Source of the DNA: Saccharopolyspora gregorii
GTDB lineage: Bacteria > Actinomycetota > Actinomycetes > Mycobacteriales > Pseudonocardiaceae
Direction of reading: 5' to 3'
DNA: 64,000 bases
Assembly: GCF_024734405.1 (NCBI RefSeq)
Contig: NZ_CP059556.1
Location: 5,890,001-5,954,000, forward strand
Shown: positions 1-8,800 of the stretch, one piece after another
Layout of the letters: the number at the start of each line of letters is the position of its first letter
Position numbering within the stretch: position 1 is the first letter of the stretch
Translations under genes and position numbers: made by a program
The notes under the pieces: model-generated
The model's input: only the letters and a program-made list of their open reading frames with translations
Databases searched by the model: none
What the model was told of the DNA's origin: nothing

Positions 1-3000
1 GTGTCCGGCAGTCTGGGGTCCGCTTCGGCGACCGCATCCCCGTCCGGCTCGTCGTGCGGCCGCACCTGAGGATCCTCGTCCGCGACGTGCTCAGACGGGT
101 CCCCGTCCGGGGCGGGATCGTGCGCTGCGTCCTCGTCGGACAAGAAACGGCGCCGAGCCTCCTCGTAGCTCAGTTCCTCCAGCCCAGACGACTCGTCCCG
201 CACGCGCGTCGTCGACGCGTCCGCGTTGTCGTGGTGCGGCGCGTCCTGTGCCCGCGGCTCGTCCGGCGAACGCTGCCCAAGGCCGTGCGGAGTCGAGCTC
301 TGCTCCAGGTCGGGATCGATGGACCCGGGTCGGCGGACCGGTTCGAGCAGAGGAGCCGTCGGTTCGTCGGCGGGGTCCGGTGCAGCGTCGCGGGGCGGCG
401 GAGCTCCCGCATCGTCCGGCCGTGCACGCACGTGCTCCGCCGTCGGATGCGGTCCGGACGGCTGCTGCGCCTCTGAACTCCGGGCCGCCCCGGACTGGTG
501 GCCGAGGCCGTGCTGCTGTGCCCCGTGGATCCGGTTCGGCACGGACGGCTGCTGCGGAGGTTGCCCGCTCAGGTCGCGCCGAACAGACGGGTCCTGAGCC
601 CGGCCAGGTGGTGCCGATGCGCCCTGCGGCGACTCCACCCGCGGCGCTCCAGGTCCCTGCAGCGACTGATGGCGGGGATTCCCCTGCAGGCCCTGGGATT
701 GCGGTGTCCCCTGCACCTGCTGGCGCTGGTTGACCGGCGCACCGTGGTGCTGCGGCGGCCCCTGCACTTCTGGCGGGGACTGCTGGCGCTGAGCGCCTTG
801 GTTCTGTCCGGCGGCGGGCCCGGGTTGCTGCACGCCGCTGTCCGCGCCCGGCTGTCGGGGCGGATGCCCGCCCTGCGGCGGGGGTCCGCCTTGGACGGGC
901 TGACCGCTGCGAGCCGGGGCTCCACCACCCTGCGGGTGGGGTGGCGGAGTGGGCCGGGCCGGGGGCGGTGGGGGCTGTTGGCCGCGGGCCTGGCTGCCGG
1001 GCTGCTGTTCGATCGGGCCCTGCTGCACGCGTCCCTGCGCCGGGCCCGGTGCCGGCGGATTTCCCTGCTGCTGCGGGAATCCGGGCTGCTGCGGGTTACC
1101 GGACTGCTGGAGGTTGCCGGGCTTCTGCGGGTTGCCGGGCTGTTGCGGGTTTCCGGGCTGTTGGGCCGAGTCCTGCTGCACGGGCCGCTGCGGCTGCGCC
1201 GGACCCGGTGCGTGTGCGTTCCCCTGCTGCTGGGGCCCGGGTTGCTGGGGTCCGGGTTGCTGAGCTCCCGGTTGCTGGGGGTTGTGGGGCTGCTGCGGGA
1301 ACGCCTGCTGCTGGGCCGGACCTGGGTGTTGCAGGTGCGGCTGCTGCTGCGGGAATTGCTGGGCCTGCGGGTAACCCTGCGGCTGCGGGCGGAACTGCGG
1401 CTGCGGGTGTTCCGGCGGCAGCAGGTGCCCTTGGTGCTGCCACGGCGTCCTGGGGTCCGGCCACATCTGCTGGTGCCCGGGTGGCGGGCTCGGATCTCGG
1501 GGCCGGAAGCCGAAGAACTCGGCCAGCTTGCGCAGCAGGCCGCGCTGCTCGGCGTCGTCGGCGAGCCGGCCGTTGCGGACCCATTCCGGTTCGTGGCCGG
1601 GCGGGTAGGGGCTGTCGTGGACGGCGGTGGTGCCGTCGGGGCGGAAGGCGGTCCACTGGCCGGGTTCGTCGAAGCGGGGCTGCGGGGTGCCGGAGGCGTC
1701 GGGTTCGAAGGAGGCGCGGTCCTTGCTGGCGTAGACGTTGCCGTAGTTGTCGACCCAGGCATCCGTGGACGGCGCCACGACCTCGGTGTCCAGCTCCTTC
1801 GCCAGCTGCTGCGCGAAGTTCGGGCTGCCGTCGCCGGTGTCGGCGCCGGTGCGGCAGGAGAGCAGGCGCACCGGTTCGCCGGGGCGGTAGCCGGGAGCGG
1901 CCTTGATGACCTCGGCGAGTTCCTTCGCGTCCAGGTCGCGGTCGCCGAGCCGCACGCCGCGCGGTCCACCGTGGACTTCGACGGTGAAGCGCTTCGGGTC
2001 GACGGCCGCGCCGGGTGGTGGTTCGACGCCGGAACCGCTGCGCACCATCGAGAGGCCGGAGTCCGTCGCCCTGATGTCGCCGACGTCCGCACCGAGCTTC
2101 GCGCGCAGGTCGTCGGGCAGGTCGAGCTCGGCAGGGCCGTCACCGGGGCGGTGCCAGGCGTGCTCGGCCTGCTCGTGCCGCGGCACCGGGCGTTCGGCCG
2201 CCATCGATTCGGCGGTCGAACGCTCCGGGACGCGCTGCGGCTGGGGCTGGGCGTCGAGGTGCCGGTGGCCCGGGCCCCACGGCGCGGCGGGGCTCGCGGG
2301 GAGGTGTGCGAAGTCCGCTCCGTCGAGCCGCGACCACGGCTGCGCGTCCGGGAGCCTCGGCTGCGGGGCGGCGGCGCGCGGGGCGGCGGCGTGGTCGCGC
2401 GCGGCTCCCGGTCGATCCGGTCCGAGGTGGGACGCCTCCGCCGGATCCTGCGTACGTGCACCGGGCCGTGCCGGGCCGGTGGCGTCGGCGCGCGGAGCAC
2501 CCGGCGCGTCCGGACGTACCTGCCCGGACGCGTCCGGGTCGAGCCGGCCGGACCGAGCGGTGTGCCCGGGACCGAGGTCACCGTGCTGCGGGGCGCGCGG
2601 TGGAGCGGGCGCATCCGCGCGAGGCGCGGCCGGCGCGTCTCCGCGGGGCGGGACCGACGCGTCTCCGCGGGGCGGGATCGGTGCATCGGAGCGCGGCGGG
2701 ACCGGCGCGTCCGCACGCGGCGGAGCGGCACCGGTTCGCGGCGGCACGGGTGCGTCGGACCGGGGCGCATCCGCACGGGGTGCGTCCGACCGGGGCGGAA
2801 CGGGCGTGTCCGCGCGGGGCGTCGGCGCGTCCGCACGCGGTGACTGCGGCACATCGCCGCGCTGCCCGGCGGACCGCGGATTCCCGGGCTGCTGCGGGGA
2901 GTTCCCCGGCCTCGGCGCGTCCCGGCCCGCGCCGGGAGCGCGTTCCGGCGCCACCGGGTCCGACCCGCGCGGCGAGCGCGGACCGGTCGGCAGGTGGGCG

Positions 3001-4826
3001 GAACCGGGACTGCCCGGGGTGCCGGTCCAGCCGCCGCCCGATCGGGCACCGCGGGCGCCGGGCGGTGCCGGTGCTTGCGGGGCACCTCCGGCAGGCGCCC
3101 CTCCGGCAGGCGCCCCTCCGGCGGGAGCTCCTCCGGAGGACGAGCCACCAGGCTGGTCCTGGCGCGGCGGGGTCGGCGCGGCGGCAGGCGCTTCGGCACC
3201 CGCGTTCGGCCGCACCGGGGCGTCCACCGCGGCGGACGTCGTCGACGCGGGCCGACTCGGCGAGTCGGGGCCTCCGGCGGACGAACCGGTGACGTGCCCG
3301 GCCGCCGACGATCCGTCCGATGTGGACGGTTCGCGGCCGCCGCCGGGCTCATCCGCTCCGCTCCGGCCGCCCCCGGCGGAACCGGCTCGCTCGCCCGGGG
3401 CGTCCCCGCCGCCCGAATTCCCGGATCCCGGTGCGTCACCGCCGTTCCCCGGAGCGCTCCGGGTGTCGGCAGCCGCCGACGCACCGCCCTCGGGCGCGTG
3501 GCCGACCGAGCCGCCACCCGCATCCGAGCGGGACGGGACTCCGGGCTCCGAACCGCCGCCCCCATCCGAGCGAGACGAGGAACCAGCCTCCGCTTCGCCA
3601 CCCGAGCGGGACGGGCCGCCAGGTTCCGACCCACCATTCGCATCCGAGCGGGACGAGGAACCGGGTTCCGCCCCACCGTCGGAGCGGAACGCGGCGTGGT
3701 CGCCCGCACCGCTCGACCGACCCGGGCTCACCGGTTCACCGGCCCGAGCGTCCACCCCGTCCGGCCGCGAAGACGGGGCCGTTTCGGCGCTCGCCCGCCG
3801 CACCTCCGGCCCGTCCGCGGCGGAGTCGCCGCCCCGCGCGTCCGTCGCGGCGTCGTCCGCATCCCGGCCGCCGCGGGAGTCCGCGCCGGGTTCGCCGAAC
3901 TTGGCGTGGTGCCTGCCCGCCACGTCGGTGTCGAAGACGTCGTCGAGCTTGCTCCAGGCCTTGTCCGCGGCCTTGTCCGCGATCTTCCCGGAGACGTCGA
4001 GCTTGTCGGCGACCTTCGAGGCGATCTTCCCGGCCGCCGCGACCTTCTCCGCGGAGAACTTCGCGCCCTTGCCGAGCATCGTCATGAGGTCGCCGAAGAC
4101 CTCGACCATCCGCGCCATCTTCGGCCCGACGTTGCCGATGGTCTTGATCAGCTTCCCGACGATGTCGGCGATCTTCGTGACGGTCCGGGCGATGAACGCC
4201 ACCGCCTGCGGCACGACCCAGGCGAGGGAGACCACGGGAGGCGCGAGCGCTTCCAGCGCGTAGGTGATGAGCCGGGAGATGCAGTCGGCGACGAGGTCCC
4301 GGACGAAATCCCGCACGAAGGACACGACCATGCCCATCGTGCCCACGACGCTGGAGATGGTGCCCGCGAGCTCGGCCGCCCCGGTCAGCGCCGTCGACCG
4401 CTCCGCGGCGTGCCGCCGGTACGCGTCGCCCGCAGCGCCGGTCCAGTGCGCGGTGTCGGCCCGCACGGAGTCGCGGTACTGCGTCGCGGCCGCACCGACC
4501 GAGGTCGCGACCTGCTGCCACTGCTCGGAATAGGCCTGCACCCCGTCGGGGTCACCGGCGAACCAGTCGAGGGCTTCCTGCAGCGGCTGGATGTGCTCGA
4601 TCAGCCACGCCACCCCGTAGGAGAGCAGGGTGCCGACCGGGTCGACGACGACGCTGACCGCTTCCATCGCGAGCCCGCCGTAGGCGAGGCCGCTCTCCAG
4701 CCAGGTGGACTCGTCGTTGAGGCTGGTGACGTCGTGCCAGGACTCGACGATGCCGATGCCCGTGATGCCGTCCGGCGGTTCCGAGGGATCGACGGCGTTC
4801 TGCGCGTTGACGAGCGGATTGCTCAC
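1..4826 (-). CDS. Large WXG-domain polymorphic-toxin-like protein (3' end outside window)
   Basis: The frame is open from a GTG at 4826 to the window edge, giving at least 1608 residues with no stop. The GTG overlaps the stop of the upstream EspC-like gene by 4 bp, so translation is probably coupled. Residues about 75-260 form a helical WXG-like region with HWTGAAGDAY near residue 130, as in N-terminal modules of type VII-secreted proteins (CpnT-like). Residues about 300-850 are Ala/Pro/Arg/Ser-rich low complexity. Near residue 990 a folded segment holds LLSCRTGAD followed by FAQQLAKEL and VVAPSTDAW, a Cys-containing motif common in large secreted actinobacterial toxins. Residues about 1130-1450 are Pro/Gln-rich repeats, and the visible end is acidic. 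A C-terminal toxin domain is expected beyond the window but is not seen. Secretion through an ESX system is inferred from the WXG fold and the neighbours. Confidence 0.8.
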   Translation of the reverse strand, partial: MSNPLVNAQNAVDPSEPPDGITGIGIVESWHDVTSLNDESTWLESGLAYGGLAMEAVSVVVDPVGTLLSYGVAWLIEHIQPLQEALDWFAGDPDGVQAYSEQWQQVATSVGAAATQYRDSVRADTAHWTGAAGDAYRRHAAERSTALTGAAELAGTISSVVGTMGMVVSFVRDFVRDLVADCISRLITYALEALAPPVVSLAWVVPQAVAFIARTVTKIADIVGKLIKTIGNVGPKMARMVEVFGDLMTMLGKGAKFSAEKVAAAGKIASKVADKLDVSGKIADKAADKAWSKLDDVFDTDVAGRHHAKFGEPGADSRGGRDADDAATDARGGDSAADGPEVRRASAETAPSSRPDGVDARAGEPVSPGRSSGAGDHAAFRSDGGAEPGSSSRSDANGGSEPGGPSRSGGEAEAGSSSRSDGGGGSEPGVPSRSDAGGGSVGHAPEGGASAAADTRSAPGNGGDAPGSGNSGGGDAPGERAGSAGGGRSGADEPGGGREPSTSDGSSAAGHVTGSSAGGPDSPSRPASTTSAAVDAPVRPNAGAEAPAAAPTPPRQDQPGGSSSGGAPAGGAPAGGAPAGGAPQAPAPPGARGARSGGGWTGTPGSPGSAHLPTGPRSPRGSDPVAPERAPGAGRDAPRPGNSPQQPGNPRSAGQRGDVPQSPRADAPTPRADTPVPPRSDAPRADAPRSDAPVPPRTGAAPPRADAPVPPRSDAPIPPRGDASVPPRGDAPAAPRADAPAPPRAPQHGDLGPGHTARSGRLDPDASGQVRPDAPGAPRADATGPARPGARTQDPAEASHLGPDRPGAARDHAAAPRAAAPQPRLPDAQPWSRLDGADFAHLPASPAAPWGPGHRHLDAQPQPQRVPERSTAESMAAERPVPRHEQAEHAWHRPGDGPAELDLPDDLRAKLGADVGDIRATDSGLSMVRSGSGVEPPPGAAVDPKRFTVEVHGGPRGVRLGDRDLDAKELAEVIKAAPGYRPGEPVRLLSCRTGADTGDGSPNFAQQLAKELDTEVVAPSTDAWVDNYGNVYASKDRASFEPDASGTPQPRFDEPGQWTAFRPDGTTAVHDSPYPPGHEPEWVRNGRLADDAEQRGLLRKLAEFFGFRPRDPSPPPGHQQMWPDPRTPWQHQGHLLPPEHPQPQFRPQPQGYPQAQQFPQQQPHLQHPGPAQQQAFPQQPHNPQQPGAQQPGPQQPGPQQQGNAHAPGPAQPQRPVQQDSAQQPGNPQQPGNPQKPGNLQQSGNPQQPGFPQQQGNPPAPGPAQGRVQQGPIEQQPGSQARGQQPPPPPARPTPPPHPQGGGAPARSGQPVQGGPPPQGGHPPRQPGADSGVQQPGPAAGQNQGAQRQQSPPEVQGPPQHHGAPVNQRQQVQGTPQSQGLQGNPRHQSLQGPGAPRVESPQGASAPPGRAQDPSVRRDLSGQPPQQPSVPNRIHGAQQHGLGHQSGAARSSEAQQPSGPHPTAEHVRARPDDAGAPPPRDAAPDPADEPTAPLLEPVRRPGSIDPDLEQSSTPHGLGQRSPDEPRAQDAPHHDNADASTTRVRDESSGLEELSYEEARRRFLSDEDAAHDPAPDGDPSEHVADEDPQVRPHDEPDGDAVAEADPRLPD
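3083..3135 (-). repeat. In-frame short repeat (Gly-Ala-Pro-Ala-Gly)
   Basis: A 15-bp unit is repeated about three times inside the low-complexity part of the large WXG protein, encoding GGAPA repeats. Further degenerate repeats follow in the same gene: an Arg-Ser/Ala-Asp-Ala-Pro repeat around 2600-2850 and Gln-Gln-Pro-Gly repeats around 1070-1290. They keep the reading frame open and probably act as flexible linker. Confidence 0.7.
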
Positions 4827-5131
4827 GCCTGCATCCCGTCGAAGTTCCGGCTGTTCCCGTCGTCGGTGGCCTGGTACTCCTCAGCCGCGGCGCGCACGTC
4901 CGAGGCGGTGCCCCGGATGGCTTCGGCAGCGTGCTGGAGGGTGTCGATGCCGTGCTGCTCGGCCTGGTCGACCATCCACGCGAAGGGGCGGCACAGGATC
5001 CCGTAGGCGTCGTTGTCCATCGTCACGGCCCGCGAGGCGTCGACGGCGGCGTCCAGCGCCTCCGCCACTCCGTCCACTTTGGACGCATGGGCGCGGAGGT
5101 CCTCGATGACGACGTTCATGTCTTCGGACAT
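4823..5131 (-). CDS. EspC-like type VII secretion target (DUF2580-type)
   Basis: A 102-residue, all-helical protein with the layout of EspC/DUF2580 proteins, which are small partners or substrates of ESX (type VII) secretion. The stretch DALRAHASKVDG is mirrored here as EDLRAHASKVDGVAEAL, followed by NDAYGILC and a second helix with AAEAIRGTASDVRAAAEEY and ATDDGN. There is no signal peptide or membrane segment. The stop overlaps the GTG of the large WXG protein by 4 bp, and the gene begins 15 bp after ybaB. It probably pairs with the WXG region of its large neighbour for export. The family assignment comes from pattern recognition; the pairing is inferred from gene order. Confidence 0.8.
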   Translation of the reverse strand: MSEDMNVVIEDLRAHASKVDGVAEALDAAVDASRAVTMDNDAYGILCRPFAWMVDQAEQHGIDTLQHAAEAIRGTASDVRAAAEEYQATDDGNSRNFDGMQA

Positions 5132-5146
5132 CGGTTCTCCCCGTCG

Positions 5147-5680
5147 TCAGCGCAGGAACGAGCCGCGGCTGAAGTCCTCGTCGTCGAAGTCGTCCGGGCC
5201 GGGCCGCCGCGGTGCGCGGTTCGGCCGGCGCGGCTGCCGCGCACCGTCGTCCTCGGGGCCGATGCGCATCTCCTGCACCCCGGGGCGGCGCGGCGGCTCC
5301 TCGGGTTCCTCCGGTGGTTCCGGGAAGAATCGCTTGGCCTGGCCCAACATGTGGCGCACGGCTTCGTCGCCCTCGCCGACGGTGCTCGCCGCGGCTTCCT
5401 GCATGCGTTCCGGCAGCTTCGACTGGGCCAGCCGCACCGTGCGCATGATCTCGCCCGCGAGCTTCGCCATCGGGCGGTTCCCGGCGTTCTCCGCGAGCAC
5501 CAGGTCGTCGAGCATGCCGCTGGAGCCGACCGTCACCCGCACCGCGCCGTCGCGGGAGGACTCGGTGACCGAGATCTGCTCGATCTGGGCCTGCATGCGG
5601 CCGAACTTCTCGGCCTTCTCGGTCGCGCGTTCCTGCCACTCGCGGACCATCCGCTCAGCCGCGCTGATGTCCTCAGGCAC
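5147..5680 (-). CDS. YbaB/EbfC-family nucleoid-associated protein
   Basis: A 177-residue protein starting at a GTG behind a purine-rich GGGGGCGGA. Residues about 5-110 match the YbaB/EbfC DNA-binding fold: a long N-terminal helix (EWQERATEKAEKFGRMQAQIE), then beta strands with VRVTVGSSGMLDDLVL, and a C-terminal helix with LAGEIMRTVRLAQSKLPERM. The last 60 residues are a disordered Pro/Arg/Glu tail ending in FDDEDFSRGSFLR. YbaB-like proteins often precede WXG/EspC gene pairs in actinobacteria, where their role is unknown. It is the first of three closely packed genes (15-bp gap, then a 4-bp overlap), so the three are probably one operon. Confidence 0.8.
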   Translation of the reverse strand: MPEDISAAERMVREWQERATEKAEKFGRMQAQIEQISVTESSRDGAVRVTVGSSGMLDDLVLAENAGNRPMAKLAGEIMRTVRLAQSKLPERMQEAAASTVGEGDEAVRHMLGQAKRFFPEPPEEPEEPPRRPGVQEMRIGPEDDGARQPRRPNRAPRRPGPDDFDDEDFSRGSFLR

Positions 5681-5828
5681 TCCGCCCCCGAACGTGTGCG
5701 GAGGTCGGGCGCCGCGGCCCGACCGATCCGATCTTCTCCTCGTGCGGCGGGAACGCTACCAACACGCCTCGGCGGCCCGGGCCGGATCACGCCGATCCCG
5801 GTGTATCCCTGCTCACCTGCCCCGGTGG

Positions 5829-8800
5829 TCAGCCCTCGCCGTCGTAGGCGGGCTGCGGGCCCTGGATGCGGCGCGGCGACGGCTTCGGCGCCGGGAACGC
5901 CGCCAGCGGCTCCGGCTCCGGTTCGGGCGGCGCCGGTGGTTCCTGCTCCGGCGGCTCGACCCCGACGGCGGGCAGCAGCGCGGTAGGCGGATCAGCGGAG
6001 TCGTCGGCACGCGGTTCCGGCTGGACGGGCGGCGCCGCTTCGGCCGCGACCGGCAGCCGCCGCACCGGGTAGCGCTCGTCCCACTCCTCGTCGGCGGGGC
6101 GCTCGCTGGCCGGCGGTTCCGGCGCGTCCGGGTCGCGGGACAGCGAGTCGCCGAACTCGGCCACGCAGTCCAACGCGATCTGCTCCACGACGTCGCGCAG
6201 CTCCAGGTCGGCCAGCCAGCCGACCGGCAGCCCGCTCACCCCGATCAGCGCGCCGACGATGTTGCCGCAGATCGCCCCGGTCGAGTCGCTGTCGCCGTCG
6301 TGGTGCACGGCGATGCGCAGCGCCTTCGCCACGTCGTCGCCACCGGCCAGCGCACCGCACACCGCGATCGCCAGCGCCTGCTCGCCGACCCAGCCGCCGC
6401 CGAGGGTTCCGGCGATGTCCTCGGGCGTCGGATCGCCCCGCTCCGCCAGCTCCACGGCCTGCTTGAGCAGCGCGCTCGTCTCCTCGTGCCCCTCCCAGGT
6501 CTCCAAGACCTGCAGCGCCAGCCACACCCCGTCGTCGAGGGTCTGGCCCAGCAGCGCCTGCTGCACGATCACCGCCAGCGCGCCCGCCGACAGGTAGCCG
6601 GACGGATGGCTGTGGGTGAGCGCGGCGGCCCGCGCGGCCAGCTCGAACGCCACCGGCGGGTCCGGCGAGTACAGCGCCATCGGCGCCGACCGCATCACCC
6701 CGCCGCAGCCCTTCGAGTCGTTGATCGGCTCGGTGATCGACCCGGCCGACTGCCCGTCGCCGAACCGGGCCAGCGCGCGGAAGATCGTCTTGCCGGGAGC
6801 GCGGTTCGAGAACAGCCCCGGCACCTCCACCAGCCAGCCGTCCGGCTCCGGGTACACCGAGCGGAACGCGCCCGCCGCGGACTCCCATTCCACGCCCTGG
6901 GTGTGCAGCCAGCGCTGGTAGGCCAGCTGGATCTCCGGGAGCGGGTCGGTGCTGCCGAGGGTGCGCCGCGCGATGCCGCCGCGGATGAGGCCTTCCGCGC
7001 TGAACAGCGTCATCTGGGTGTCGTCGGTGATCGCGCCCTGCACGCCGTAGGCCTCCCGGAGACCTTGCGGGCCGTCCGGGCCGAACCGCTCGGTGATCTG
7101 CTCGGCGGTGACGAACTCCAGGTCGGAACCCATCGCGTCGCCGAGCGCACCGCCGAGGAAGCAGCCCAGCACCCGCTCGGTCAGCGCGGGCGCGACCTCG
7201 TCGACGGCCTCCGACTTGGCGTGTCCGCCCGCGCCCGGCGATTTCGCGATCCGCGCCTCGACGGGTGCCTCCGCGTCGGCGGCGTGGTGCGCCGGTTCCT
7301 CGCGGTCGGCGGCGAAGTCCGGCTCCTCCGGTTCGGCCTGCTCGTGGCGGTCGTGCGGTTCGGGGTCCGGGCGCTCGGCCCACTGCTCGGGAGACGCGTC
7401 CACTCGACCCGCGGGGAACTCGGCCGTTTCGGGACCGGCCTGCTCGCGGTCGTCCGGTTCCGGAGCGGTGAGCGGTTCCTCGTGCGGCGGGTCGCCGTGC
7501 TGGTGCGGCGGGCCGTGCTCGTGGTGCGGCGGTTCCGCCCGGTGCTCGTGGTGCGGCGGTTCCGCGTAGGGCTCGTGCTGCGGCGGCTCCGCATCGTGGT
7601 CGTGGCGCGGAGGTTCGCCGCCGTGGTCGTAGCGCCGCGAGTCGTCGGGCCGGTCGTGCTGCGGCGGCTCGGGTTCCGCGGCGGGTTCGGGGCGCGGGGG
7701 CACCGGATCCTCCCGCGGGATCCGCCCGGCCGCCTCCGGCCGGATCGACACCAGCTTCGCCAGCCGGGCGAGCTCCTCGCGGTCGGTGCGATCCGTCGAG
7801 AGCTGGAAACCACCCGCGCCGAAGTCCGGCATCGGCCGCGCTTCGTCGGCGTCCTCGGCGGGCGGCCGGTGCGCGGCCAGCATCGACAGGTCGGTGCGGT
7901 CGGTGGTCTGGGTGAACGCGTTGACCGGCTCCGGTTCGGGTTCCGGCCGGGGGGCGGGCGGGGCCTGCGGCGGCTCCGCGCGGAGGTCGGGCCGGGATGG
8001 GGATTCCTGCCGGAGCTGGGATTCCGGCCAGGACTGGGATTCCCCGCGCGGCTGGGTTTCCTGACGGGACTGGGCTTCCTGACGCGGCTGGGCTTCCTGA
8101 CGCGGCTGCGAATCCTGATGGGCCGGGGATTCCGGGCGAGGCCGGGATTCCTGCCGAGCCGGGGGCTCCTGCCAGGGCTGCGGTTCCCGCGGCTCGGCTT
8201 CGTGCCGGACGTGGTGCTCCGCGCTCGCCTCGGCGACCGGTTCCGGCGCGGGTTCGGCGGCCGGGTCGCCGAACTCCGGTGCGTCCGGGTGCGAGTTCAA
8301 CCGGCTCAGGTCGATGATCATCGTTTCTTCGTTGCTGCCGTCCACCGGCCGCACCGGCTCCGGCCCGCGACCGCTGTCCACCGTGGTCGTCAGCGGGGCG
8401 TCCAGCTCCCGCGGCCCGGACGAACCGCGCGGATCGCCCACGTAGCGCTGCGCCCACTTCGGCAACGGCGGCGGGGGCGGCGGCGGGGCGAACGCCTCGG
8501 CCGCGTCGGCGCACAGCGTCTCGATGATGTCGCCCAGTTCCAGCTCGTCGCGCCACCGCGGCGGAATCGCGTCCGGCCCGTGCAGGGCACCGGCGAGCTG
8601 ACCCGCCATCGCACCCGTGACGCTGCTGTCCGCCGACACGTTCACCGCCATCAGCACGGCCTCGGCGAAGCTTTCGGTCGCCGCCACCGCAGCCAGCGCG
8701 GTGCCCAGCTCACCCGGCTTGTGCTCGGTGTCGAACTCGGCGTCCAGCTCGGCGGGCTGCGGGCGGCGGCCGTCGCGGGTCGCGAACATCGCCGCGTGCA

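Noticed and set aside
498-2843. Long plus-strand open frames opposite the WXG gene
   Set aside because: High GC and repeats in the minus-strand gene suppress stops. The minus-strand frame has the WXG fold and coupling to its neighbour; the plus-strand one has neither.
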